Origin: Diatrype stigma
Lineage: Eukaryota; Ascomycota; Sordariomycetes; Xylariales; Diatrypaceae
Reading direction: 5' to 3'
NCBI GenBank assembly: GCA_022225965.2
Contig: JAKJXP020000035.1
Coordinates: 5,024 to 69,023, forward strand
DNA: 64,000 nt
This document shows, piece by piece, positions 34,661 to 45,667 of this stretch. Every line of letters begins with the position of its first letter. Within the stretch, counting starts at the first letter, position 1. A program made the position numbers and the translations under genes. The notes under the pieces were generated by a model. It was not told where the DNA came from. It searched no databases and saw only the letters and a program-made list of their open reading frames with translations.

Positions 34661-36320
34661 ATGTCCTACCCCCCCTACAGCCAGCAAGGCTATCCGGGCC
34701 AGTACGGCCAACCGCCCCCACAGCAATACCCGCCGCAGGGTCAATATCCGCCGCAGGGCCAGTACCCCCCGCCGCAGCAGGGAGGCTATTATCCACCTCC
34801 GGCCGGGCAGTACCCTCCTCAGCAAGGCGGTCACTACCCGCCCCCGGCCGGCCAATACCCGCCTCCTACACACAGCCCATACCCTCCCCAACAAGGCGGC
34901 TACGCGCCGCCGCCGCCACAGCCCTACGGGGCGCCACCACCGCAGTCGTACGGAGCACCACCGCCAGTACCGCCCCACCCCGGCTACGGAGCACCGCCGG
35001 GCCCACCGCCACCGCAAGGACAATATGGCGTATCCCCCGCCGGATACGCCCCTCCCTACGGCGGCGGCGCTCCGCAGCAGTACGGCGCGCCCCCGACGCC
35101 GGCCAGCCTCGGGTACGGCCCGCCGCAGATCATCCAGTGGGACGCGCGGCCGGACGCGCAGGCGCTGCGGGCGGCGATGAAGGGGTTCGGGACGGACGAG
35201 AAGGCGCTGGTGCGGGTGCTGGCGACCAAGGACCCGCTGCAGGTCGAGGCGATCCGGGACGCGTACGCGCGGCACGTCGGGCGCAACCTGCAGAAGGACC
35301 TCGAGTCGGAGACGCGGGGGTGGCTCGAGATGGGGCTGGTGTCGCTGTCGCGCGGCCCGCTGCTGTCGGACGTGCACCTGCTGCGGGGCGCGCTGGGCGG
35401 CGTGGGCACCAACGAGGCGGTGCTCAACGACGTGCTGCTGGGGCGCAGCAACGCCGACCTGCGGGCCGTCAAGGCCATGTACCAGCGCGAGTTCGGCCGC
35501 TCGCTCGAGGCCGACGTCAAGGCCGACCTGAGCATGAAGACCGAGCAGCACTTCATGATCGTGCTCGGCGCCAACCGCAGCGAGGAGTCCGCGCCCGTCG
35601 TGCCCCAGGCCATCGACCAGGAGGTCCAGGAGCTCTACCGCGCCACCGAGGGCAAGATGGGCACCGACGAGATGCTCGTCTGCTCCATGCTGAGCACCCG
35701 CAGCGACGCCCAGATCCGCGCCATCAGCGATACGTACGAGCGCAAGTTCCGGAGGCGGCTCGAGGACGTCATTCGCAAGGTAAGACTCAGGAGGCTTTCA
35801 TTTTATCTACTATAGGCGCCAACAACTTACACACTTACACACCCACCCACCCCATCCCATCTAACCCCATCGTCTAGTCTCAATTCAATAAACTAACTTG
35901 GACGTGTAGGAATTCAGCGGTCACATGCAAGATGCGCTCCTCTACCAGCTGCGAAGCGCGGTCAACAAGCCTAGCAATGCGGCCTTGCTCTTGGAGGATG
36001 CCATGGCGGGCATGGGCACCAAGGATTTTCTCCTGGTATCCCGCGTTATCCGGTATCATTGGGACCAGCGGTTCATGGCTGAGGTCAAGCGCACTTAGTG
36101 AGTTCTACTTTTCTTCTCCTATCTTTTTCTTACATCTATTCGCGTCCTCTTCCCTTCTTTACGCAACCCTTATTCGCCTTTTGTGCAGCAGATTCGCTGA
36201 CCATGATGCCCTCTTCACAGCCAAGACCGATACCGGAAAAGTCTCGCCAGTCGTATCAAGGGTGAGACCAGCGGGGACTACAGCAGGATGCTGTTGGCCT
36301 GCATTGGTGAACAGGTCTAA
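34661..36320 (+). CDS. Annexin (fungal annexin C1/XIV type)
   Basis: Three exons (34661-35779, 35910-36097, 36221-36320) encode 468 aa. The first 150 residues are a Pro/Tyr/Gln/Gly-rich tail (QYPPQGQYPPQ-like repeats). Then follow four annexin repeats with their calcium loops: GFGTDE, GVGTNE, KMGTDE and GMGTKD. Annexins bind acidic membrane phospholipids in a calcium-dependent way. The last intron uses GTGAGT and the acceptor TTCACAG; only this acceptor restores the family ending YQDRYRKSLASRIKGETSGD. A tempting earlier acceptor (GTGCAG at 36188) gives a wrong frame. The annexin core of exon 1 is very GC-rich at third positions. Repeat 4 has K in place of the E of the calcium loop, so it may not bind calcium. 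Confidence 0.95.
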
Positions 36321-37516
36321 GGAAACAGCCTTAGGATGGAAGGAAAGAGCGCGCTGCCTGCAGTACAGAGGTGTGCCGTACCTATCACGAAGCACATCTC
36401 CTCTTTCCTCGAGTAAGATAGGTAACGTTAGACAGGACTACGTAGATTAGTGGTAATGCTGTCCAATACCCCGTCAGACAAGTTGTGCTGTCGTCATCCA
36501 CAAAAAAATCTTCCACTGCACGCGACATGCTCAAAACTTCTGTATAACATCCATTTCAGCTCATCGAGTGGAAGAATTGCCCATTGTCCAATACTACCAA
36601 TGGTGAATCCACAGCAGTTATGAACTATGCGCGTTATGTTGTGGATACTACTAACACGTACAAGGTGTTTAACTCACAATAGATAGTTAGCACTGAATCA
36701 TATATTGGTGCGGTGTTGTGATATGAGCGCTTACATGCATGGTTCCGACTAGGTTTACCAGGTTGGTACAAACCTAACAGCTTTAGTTACTTCGCTCACC
36801 CCCCTATTTCCTTAGGAAGCCTTTAAGTAATAAGTACCTAAATACCTAAGTACTTAAGTAGATACTTAAGTTAGGGCCGCGCCCATGTCAGCGTAATGTA
36901 GGTTTCTCCGAAGTACTTCATTGCAATATAGGTATATAAAATGCACACGCACACGTTATAGTAGTTCATCCGATCTTCAGAATTCGGCTTTAGTCAGATA
37001 CCATGTAGTAGCATTCGGATGCTGTACCCGATAGCCCATGGGCCGATCCACACACCCCTACACATGTAGTAATTAGCACGTTGGTAATTTTATCTCTTCG
37101 TGCTCACTTGGTAACATATTGATTCTTTTCCGAAAAGCTGCAGGCGGTAACTTAATACAGACTCCGAGAAACGGCGAACCTTGAATTTCAAAATGAGGCA
37201 CTGCAACCATGTGCTCCCCCAATTATCGAAAGACCCGATGAACGGCGGTAGGTAGGAAGCGCTGATATGGAGTGATCCGAGCTCTCGGCATATGTACAGT
37301 AGAGTAGGTAAGTACCTAGGTATGTAATAATGTAGGTCGGGTCGGCAGGTATGAGCTTACCACAGATCCACACCCCGCAGTCTCTCATTCGTGATTTTAC
37401 GAGGATACCAACGATACCAAAGACCGAGCGCCTAACTGGAGTAATATATCTACTGGGCTCACCGTAATGGGCACAATCTTCATTGCTGGTTTTGTTTTGT
37501 CCTTTCGGAATCGAGG
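36321..37516. other. Intergenic DNA, ABC transporter promoter
   Basis: About 1.2 kb with no gene. Short AT-rich motifs of the TAAGTACCTAAGTA kind lie near 36825-36870. Confidence 0.5.
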
Positions 37517-40500
37517 ATGACTTACTCGGATCAAGATGGATTCGTTGTCCAGCTTAACTCTCTGCCCTTCACGCCTCAGGAGCAACCTGCAGCGGAAGGG
37601 CGTTCGCCCGGCACCGTCGACATTGTTTTGGAATGTGCCATAACCGAGACTGCCATTGCCGTATGTTGCTTGTTGATTTACCTATCGTCTCTGTTGCCAT
37701 TGAACAGGTCCCAATGGATGAGGCCCTTCGCGAAGGAGGAACCAGATCCGACGAGGGCTCGCGTGCGGCCATGGTCTTTTCATCCCCTTGCCCTGCTCAC
37801 GACATCTGGCCTCGGACTTATTTTGGCCATTGTAGCCGCCGTGAGGCCATCGCCATGGAGTCTTGCGAGACTTTTGGCCCAAATCCCCTGGCTCATCACC
37901 CTTTTCGTTGCGCTTATCGACCGACCGCGCAAAACCCCCAAAACGCTGCTTGCGCTCTTCACCGCCATATTGGCTAGCGAGCTAGCTGCGTTGGCCGCTG
38001 AACGCCGTAGGGGCCAAGGAGCCGATCCACTCCATGTTCTTATTACGGGCATAGCATTCGTTGCAATAATCGTTATTCTGAGAATGCCTATGCGGGATCC
38101 GGGCTTACCCGAGCCCAAAAGCGAGAAAATTGCGAATTGTTGTGACCCTCCCAAGTCTGACTTCCGGAGCCCCGAGGACAACCTTACCCTGTGGCAATTC
38201 ATGACTGTTTCCTGGCTGAAACCGTTGATCAACCGCGGTTTTGGGACTCAGTTGAACGATGATGATGTTTGGACGCTCCCGTATGACTTTCAGCATGACA
38301 GGCTTTATACCCTCTTCCGAGACCTTCCAGGATCCTCCCTGATCAGACGACTTCTCTGGGCTAATGGCCTGGATTTGATGATCATTACTCTCTTGGGTAC
38401 CGTCGAGGCTGTCGCGAAGCTTTCTCTACCCATGCTTTTGCAGCTACTGCTACAATCAATCAAAAGGGGACCTAGCCACCTATATGGGTCGCTGTATTAT
38501 GCGGCGCTGACAATGATTGTGCGCCTAATAGCTGCTCAATCCGCTGTGTTTAATACGTGGTTTAGCCGCCGTGCATACGAGAGATCACGTGGGGAAATGT
38601 TGACCACAATTTACAACAAAACCCTGACTCGGAAGTCTGTGGGAGCTGTCATCGAGGAGACCAATCACGGGAACGAGACTGAAAACGGAACCGAAAACGG
38701 GGCCGTGAATGGGGCTGTGAACGGGGACGCTAGCGGCGTCACGCGTTCCGATGAGCCAGACATGCCGTTGCTGGGTCATAAGAAAACCAATCCCCGGAAA
38801 AGCTGCTGGGTTCGGCTGTTGGAGTTCCTGAGGCTACGCAAATCAGACCAGAAAAAACCTGAGAGCAAGGCTGAGCAACCTGCAACGATGGGCAAAATTT
38901 TGAACTTGATGAAGAATGATGTTTACCAAGTTGCCCAACGATTTTGGGAATTTCCCACCATTGTTACAAAGCCATTACAGCTTATATTGTCGCTTGTTCT
39001 GGTTTGGAAGCTCCTCGGTTGGTCCTGTCTTTTTGGCATAGCCTGGGTGGTCATTGTCCAAGTAGCGAACGCAGCTTGCGTTCGCTGGCTGATCGTAAAC
39101 GAAAAGCTACGACGAGCCGCGACAGATGTGAGACTGCAGGTTACTTCCCAGTTTGTCGAGGCTATCCGACACCTCAGGTGGTACGATTGGCAGTCTAAGT
39201 GGCTTGAAAACATCATGGACGCAAGACATAAGGAGCTTCGAAAGTTAGTCGTGACCGGGCTCTTTGGCGTTGGTATCGCTGCTACCAACTTCGCGGCAGC
39301 TGCCTTGTTCCCCGTGTTCACTTTCTTTGCCTACACTTATATAGCCGGGAACTCCTTGCCAGTAGAAGTGGCATTCCCAGCGCTTCAGCTGTTCACCATG
39401 CTTGAGCAAAGCTTGAAGGAAGTTCCTGCACTCATCACCACGCTTCTCAATGCTAGTATTGCCATGGGACGCCTCAATGCGTTCATGGAAGAACCAGATA
39501 AGGAAGAGGGTGATGACCATGACACCCAATCTGAGATCGGGTTCGAGAATGCCACACTTGCATGGCCCGGGCATCGAAGACCTGTCCTGAAGGATCTGCT
39601 TTTGTCCTTCTCTACCGGTCTGACCGTTATCTGCGGCAAAGTCGGATCGGGAAAAACAGCCCTGCTGCAGGGCATCTTGGGTGAACTTGACCTGCTGCAT
39701 GGGCGCTGCTCTCTCCCCAATGAAATGGTTGGCTACTGCGCTCAAGCTCCATGGCTTCAGAATATGAGTATCCGGGATAATATTCTTTTCAATTTCGCCT
39801 TCGATCTCTCTAGATATAAGAAAGTCCTAGATGCCTGTGCTCTTATCACGGATTTGGCCAACTTCAAACATGGGGATCTGACTAACATTGGGGAGAACGG
39901 GGTCGGTCTTTCCGGAGGTCAAAAGGCGCGAGTAGCATTAGCTAGAGCTCTGTATAGTCGATCCCGCATTTTGTTACTAGATGATCCGATCGCTGCACTC
40001 GATCATCACACCGCTGAGTCAATCGTTCGCAAGCTATTCCAGGAATCCAATTCTCTCATCCAAGGGCGTACAGTCATACTTGTCACTCATCGAGTCGATA
40101 TATGCACCCAGCTAGCAGTAGCAAACCAAATAGTCGAAATCGAAGATGGAAAGGCCCACATACTCGAGCCCAATGAAAATCCACGGGAAATCGAGATGTT
40201 GGCCAAAGAGCAAGATATCTCAAGCGTTCCTCGGGTAGAAGATCCACAGGTTGCGACCGACGATCAGGAGGGGACTGCGACCCCTGACAAGTTCATCGAA
40301 GACGAGGCCCGGGCTTCCGGGGCTGTTGTTGCCAGAGTCTACTGGACATACATCAAGGCAGGTAAACTTCGATCATGGGCGCTCCTCATCGGGATATATG
40401 CCCTCTTTCGTTCTTTAATGGTGTTCAACGGGTGGTTCCTTAAATCGTGGGGGGAAGCCTATGAAGGTATTCGCGCTCAAAACGTAGCAAATTGGATGAT

Positions 40501-42073
40501 AACCGTGCAGATTGATGCGGGACCTACCATCACCACGGCAAATGCTACCTTTGAGGGAAGCATGTTTTTCGACGGGCTTCCAAACCCCGAGAATGATGTC
40601 AAACCGTGGCTGATGTGGTATGCTGCCATCGGTCTCGTGACAACCTTTTTGTCCACTCTCAGCCAATGCGGTCTGCTGCTCATCCTCTATGTAGCAGCCA
40701 AGGACCTGTTTGCCAGGGTCATAAAGAGGGTGAGCAATGCTACGTTTCGGTTCTACGATGTCACGCCCATCGGGCGGTTGATGAATCGTCTAACTTCCGA
40801 TATTGGCATGATCGATGGCGGCATCATCCAGCCCCTGCAGGACGTCGCCTTCCATGCCCTTACATGGATCAGCAGCATGGTGGTCATCGCCTGGTCGACG
40901 TCCCTGTTTTTGGTCTTTGCCCTCGGGCTGACCGGGTGCTTCTTCATGATCTTCCGGCGGTTCCTGCCAACATCGCAGAGCCTCCGACGGCTCGAGATGG
41001 TATCACTCAGCCCGCTCATGTCCAACTTTGGTATCCTCGTCGATGGCCTGGCAACAATCCGGGCGTTCAAGGCCCAGCCGCACTTCCAGAAGCGTAATAT
41101 TGCGGTGACCGACGCCTTCCAGAAGATGGACCACTTCTTCTGGAGTCTGCAGGCCTGGCTCACGTATCGCTTTGATACGCTGTCAGCACTGTCGACTTTC
41201 CTCCTAACGGTGTTGGCATTGTACCAGGGCCTCTCGCCCGGCTTGACGGCCTTCGTGCTGACGACCTCGTCACAATTCGTCGACGCAACTCACGCACTCT
41301 GCAAGGTCTATGGTCAGCTGCAGATGGACTTCGTCTCTGTGGAGCGAGTGGTTGAGCTGCTTGACGTCGAGCAAGAACCCGAGGGCGACTTGACTCCGCC
41401 AGCGTCCTGGCCTTCGCACCGTGACGATATCGAGTTCGACAATGTTACGCTCCGTTATGCACCGCACCTCGAGCCATCACTATCGAACGTCTCCTTCGTC
41501 ATCCCTTGTGGCTCGAAGTGCGCCGTTCTCGGGCGCACGGGCTCCGGCAAGTCGACACTTGCGCTTGCGCTGCTCGCGACGATACATCCAGAGGCGGGGT
41601 CCATCCGCGTGGGGTCCATCGACATGGCACACGTTGATGTACACACGTGGCGACAGCGCATCAGTTTCGTGGCACAGGATCCGGTGCTGTTCCCAGGCAC
41701 GCTGCGGCAGAACCTCGACCCGCTTAGCGAGTACACTGAAAGCGAGTGCGATAACGTACTTGGCCGCGTGCTAGGCCCCGGCTGGGGTTCTGGTTCGCGC
41801 ATCGATGGCGGCGGGCGCAACCTTAGTCAAGGCCAACGCCAGCTAGTGGGCATCGGCCGCGCCGTATTGCGTCGCAGCCCTGTCGTCGTGCTCGACGAGG
41901 CCACCGCCTCCATCGACAAGCGCACCGCGGCCGCTATCCAGCAGGTTTTGCATGAGGAGCTACGCTACAGCACAGTCATCACCATCGCCCATCGTCTTGA
42001 GGCCGTTCGCGACGCCAATTACTTCATCCGCCTCGAGGCCGGGCGCGTCGTCGAAGCCGGCCCTTGCCTCTAG
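37517..42073 (+). CDS. ABCC (MRP-type) full ABC transporter
   Basis: One uninterrupted frame encodes 1518 aa. The order is TMD0 (about five TM helices in residues 35-215), TMD1, NBD1, TMD2, NBD2. NBD1 has Walker A GKVGSGKT (about residue 706), signature LSGGQ (798) and a Walker B ending LLLDDP, with Asp where the catalytic Glu is expected, as usual in ABCC. NBD2 is complete: GRTGSGKST (1339), LSQGQ (1436), VVLDEATASID. ABCC pumps export glutathione conjugates, drugs or metabolites across the plasma or vacuolar membrane; the substrate here is unknown. A cytosolic loop near residue 390 has an Asn-Gly repeat (ENGTENGAVNGAVNGD). Lack of any intron and no nearby biosynthetic genes are notable. Codons become GC-ending from about 40.75 kb onward. 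Confidence 0.96.
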   Translation: MTYSDQDGFVVQLNSLPFTPQEQPAAEGRSPGTVDIVLECAITETAIAVCCLLIYLSSLLPLNRSQWMRPFAKEEPDPTRARVRPWSFHPLALLTTSGLGLILAIVAAVRPSPWSLARLLAQIPWLITLFVALIDRPRKTPKTLLALFTAILASELAALAAERRRGQGADPLHVLITGIAFVAIIVILRMPMRDPGLPEPKSEKIANCCDPPKSDFRSPEDNLTLWQFMTVSWLKPLINRGFGTQLNDDDVWTLPYDFQHDRLYTLFRDLPGSSLIRRLLWANGLDLMIITLLGTVEAVAKLSLPMLLQLLLQSIKRGPSHLYGSLYYAALTMIVRLIAAQSAVFNTWFSRRAYERSRGEMLTTIYNKTLTRKSVGAVIEETNHGNETENGTENGAVNGAVNGDASGVTRSDEPDMPLLGHKKTNPRKSCWVRLLEFLRLRKSDQKKPESKAEQPATMGKILNLMKNDVYQVAQRFWEFPTIVTKPLQLILSLVLVWKLLGWSCLFGIAWVVIVQVANAACVRWLIVNEKLRRAATDVRLQVTSQFVEAIRHLRWYDWQSKWLENIMDARHKELRKLVVTGLFGVGIAATNFAAAALFPVFTFFAYTYIAGNSLPVEVAFPALQLFTMLEQSLKEVPALITTLLNASIAMGRLNAFMEEPDKEEGDDHDTQSEIGFENATLAWPGHRRPVLKDLLLSFSTGLTVICGKVGSGKTALLQGILGELDLLHGRCSLPNEMVGYCAQAPWLQNMSIRDNILFNFAFDLSRYKKVLDACALITDLANFKHGDLTNIGENGVGLSGGQKARVALARALYSRSRILLLDDPIAALDHHTAESIVRKLFQESNSLIQGRTVILVTHRVDICTQLAVANQIVEIEDGKAHILEPNENPREIEMLAKEQDISSVPRVEDPQVATDDQEGTATPDKFIEDEARASGAVVARVYWTYIKAGKLRSWALLIGIYALFRSLMVFNGWFLKSWGEAYEGIRAQNVANWMITVQIDAGPTITTANATFEGSMFFDGLPNPENDVKPWLMWYAAIGLVTTFLSTLSQCGLLLILYVAAKDLFARVIKRVSNATFRFYDVTPIGRLMNRLTSDIGMIDGGIIQPLQDVAFHALTWISSMVVIAWSTSLFLVFALGLTGCFFMIFRRFLPTSQSLRRLEMVSLSPLMSNFGILVDGLATIRAFKAQPHFQKRNIAVTDAFQKMDHFFWSLQAWLTYRFDTLSALSTFLLTVLALYQGLSPGLTAFVLTTSSQFVDATHALCKVYGQLQMDFVSVERVVELLDVEQEPEGDLTPPASWPSHRDDIEFDNVTLRYAPHLEPSLSNVSFVIPCGSKCAVLGRTGSGKSTLALALLATIHPEAGSIRVGSIDMAHVDVHTWRQRISFVAQDPVLFPGTLRQNLDPLSEYTESECDNVLGRVLGPGWGSGSRIDGGGRNLSQGQRQLVGIGRAVLRRSPVVVLDEATASIDKRTAAAIQQVLHEELRYSTVITIAHRLEAVRDANYFIRLEAGRVVEAGPCL

Positions 42074-45000
42074 AACGAAGTAAACAATAGGGCGAGGTAA
42101 GTGCCCAATACAATCTGAATATGAGGATGAAATATTTATACAGTTTACATTCTTGGAATGGATAGATTCCAAGGTCAGGGGTTTCAAGAGAGTGCAAAAT
42201 ATGTGTGAGTGTATAAGTGAATACAAGGAAGTCATGAGGTGGAGCAGTGACCAAGTTCGGAGCGTTTGGGGGTAATCAGAAACAAGAGGGGAAAATGAGA
42301 ACAAACGAAGTCGAGAAGTAAAAAAGGGCAAGACCAAGGGCGAGAGCTCAATGACGTAACGATAAGCACCTTGCAACCAATATCTCGAGTATCAATATTT
42401 ATAATTTTGGAAATTGGGATGTTCGCTTACTTCACACATCCAACAAATCGTGCTGAGTTGTAGACTAGATCTTGTTGAAGACGCAATCAGATCGATTCAT
42501 TCCTGCGTAAGGAGATCTTGGGTCTCTCATTGTGTACATGCAGAGGTCGTCGTTTGCCTGTATCATGTATGCGTTAGTAGCCGACTATATATGCTTACTG
42601 TATCGGAGATGGTGAATCTATATAGACCCAAGGAGCTGGGAGCCGGTTCAGTAGATTACATCTGTCCATGGCCTTCCGTTACCAATAGCTTCAGTGACAG
42701 GCGGATTTCGGCAAGGAGCCGAAACATGCAGCAAGAAGCGAAGCCAGTGTGGGTTTCAAGGTTTAAGGTTCAAGGTTGTTTGTTGCTGCTGTTGGTGGTA
42801 GTGGTCGGGTGGTGGTATATGTATGTAGTAAACAGGCGAGTGGTGCCTGCCGTAGGGTCCATTCTGTTTCATATCGAACCAGAAATCCGGGTAGTACTTT
42901 CTAAGTAGGTGGTACGGAGGCAGCATACAGGCAGGGGCTTTCATCAGGCAAGACCACTCGATGCAGACAAAAACGTTATTCCTACCCGGGTAAAGGTTTG
43001 CGTATTACCAGAGTAGGTAAGCAGTAGGTAAGCATGCCCCTAATGTCATTATATCTCATGTACAGGTGTCGATAACATGTCACAAGCCAGAAACAGCAGC
43101 GATATCTTGAGTGACCACAAGGGATCCTTAGACCATGCGTTGGCGGATAATACCTAGTTGACCGGTGAAGATAGGTTCAATGGGTCATCTCCACCGGGGT
43201 CAAAAAAACTGCTGCTGCTGAGAATAACCACCAATGAGACACCTGTGGGATTACAGGCCCATGAAGTACGTGCATAGGTAGGTATTTTCATAACTCCAAT
43301 AGGCAATAAGAATAATGGGGGCATCATCTTCACCGGGAAGATCACCAAGATGATGAGATGGAAAGGACCTCGAGTTTATATTTATTTATCCTAGCTTCGA
43401 AAGAAATCTAGTTTAGCTAGACCAGTGTTCTTGCCGTCTATGTCTATGCTTTCTTTCCGCAATTCCAATGCGCTTCACATGGATTAAATGAACCAGCTTC
43501 AGGCTGTGTAAAGCTGGTGTAGGTGGGCATAATTAGGTCTCCATTATCAAGGCAACCGGACTCCATGGTCAGCATGTCCTTCTAGTTCTACTTCGAAAGC
43601 CAGTGGCTTGTTGAAACAAATTTCTCCAACCAAACACTGCTCTCCCTCGCCCCCTCCCCGCCAGTTCTCCTCTTGCCAGTCGCTGTGGCTCCTGATTTCG
43701 TGGGAAATAGTATCGGCTTGAGGCTGGAGCTGAGCGTAGATCTCAGCGTGCAAACAAGATAATCTCCTGTCACTGATATGTTACCATGAACTAGTCCCCC
43801 GTACTCCTACTCCCTGACATCTGGTAACCAACTCATGTTATTCAATTCTTGTCTAGATTCCCCATTTTGTATATATATTCCTTGAGAAACATTTGCTTTA
43901 TTATGAATGCATTAAGCAGCCATCAAGTATCCGAAGCTATTTTGTCTATTACCTTAGGCAACTGTTGATAGTCTTAGACGGTCATATGCTTTCTGGGTTT
44001 GAAGATAACTACGTAGGTACCTTCCCTGTTGTTCTCCGGGTCATTGACTTTAGCTTCTCTCTCTGTACCGCGACATTTATCAAGCACAAGCCAAGCTACT
44101 TCTAATAAGTATTCAGCCAGGAAATATTATGTTACAGTGGTTTTCCGGTTGTATGCTTGATCCCACATACCAATATGCCCTAGAAGATGCATAGTCTTTC
44201 GATCATCAGTCTGTTGTTCCTGCACCACAACCGTTTTTCTAATTGCAATATATCTGATATAAGTATATCCCTTCTTTATAGTGTACTGGGATCTCTGTCA
44301 TAGATACCTATCTACGTCAAACATACGGGCATTGTCCCAGATCATGGACATCTGATTTCTGTCAGCCTGTCACGTTAGGTATAACTCACTGACCACCATG
44401 CCTCAATGCAGGAGACTAAGATGAGCAAATGGCAGTTCATTCACCCATAGTGGTATATATGAAAAGTCGACACTGCAATAAGCTAGGCATCCTCCACGAA
44501 GTGTGAGCCTTGATGAACACCTCTACATATAAAGACATCCATCACTGCAGATACTACCCCACCAAGCTGGCAACTTGAACTACCTTGTTGTAGCTACATG
44601 TACCTACATACCCAGGTACTTCGTATAGACTGCTACTTAAGATACCTATGTAGGTAGATATCAGATAGGACAGTACGGCGTTAATGGGATTAACTCTACC
44701 TAGCAGGTAACTAATGAACTGGAAGGTACTAGAAGACATTTGAAAAGAGAAGGTTGGTGTTTGGAAGGGTCCTTGGTCCTTAATTCTCAGGAAGGACTTC
44801 AGGAATCGAAGTATTTCGTGCTTAGTATCTATCGTATGTTTCAGAACTCAGCAGGTGTATCCCAGCCAAGCTGCAGCTGGCCAGAAAGGCCTGTTTTGGG
44901 TGTGACTTCCCCTGTCGCCAGTGTATTCTGCCAAATTCAACCCGGACTTCACTAAAGATAACGTCTCATATCATCCACGTAACATTATGCAGCAGCAGCC

Positions 45001-45667
45001 AATGAAAGCAGTGGAAGGACACAAGTGTGGGTCGTTTAAGGTGGTTAAAAAGAAAATTAAATGCACTTTCCCTAATTTAAAACAGGGCAAAAACGCCGAT
45101 CATTAAATAAAATATGCCACTGCCCCCCTGGAAATCAACACAACCCTTACCTTTCTTTTATTTTACATGCTAACTCAGGCTGTTTAAATCTCCCTTTTCC
45201 CGGAGTACTTCCATACATACCTACATACACACGCCGGGAAATACCTACACATGCACACATGCGCACGCAGCACCCACACAGCACATCACAGCCGCCGTAC
45301 TTGGGCGCTCCGTAGATACATACATCACAAATAAACGCGCCCAAGCCGGTGTTGATTCATCGACGGATTTAATCGCAACTCTGCAACTTTCTGCAGTCAC
45401 CAACGACTACTTTAGCTAGTTGGAAACCCTTCCATGAACGCGTCGAGAAGTGGAAGTGGATTTAATCGAATTACACGTGCGCCAAGTTGCAAAGGCAATT
45501 GCCATTCCAACTAAATACATACACACTACCGACCTAGCTACGCCGCAAGCCAAACAGGAGCCGCGAATTTGTGGGGTGGCTTTCAGAGCGTGAACCCGAG
45601 AGATCGCATCTATCAGGTACTCCATCTATCATCCCAGCGCAGCTCAGGTAGGGCTGGCTGACACGCA
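42074..45667. other. 3.6-kb intergenic region without recognised genes
   Basis: Only short frames (164 aa or less) without domains. The DNA is AT-leaning and has several CCTACNTAGGT-like motifs. It includes the 3' UTR of the ABC transporter and the promoter of the zinc-finger gene. I see no repeat with clear ends. Confidence 0.5.

Noticed and set aside
34487..35551. 354-aa minus-strand frame opposite annexin
   Set aside because: Arg/Ala/Val-rich shadow of the GC-rich Pro/Gln tail and annexin core.
36182..36220. Annexin acceptor at GTGCAG (36188) instead of TTCACAG
   Set aside because: It gives a frame without the conserved last annexin helix; the acceptor at 36220 restores KGETSGDYSRMLL.
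37517..42073. Secondary-metabolite cluster around the ABC transporter
   Set aside because: Neighbours are annexin and an unrelated zinc-finger gene; no synthase, P450 or tailoring enzyme is present within the window.
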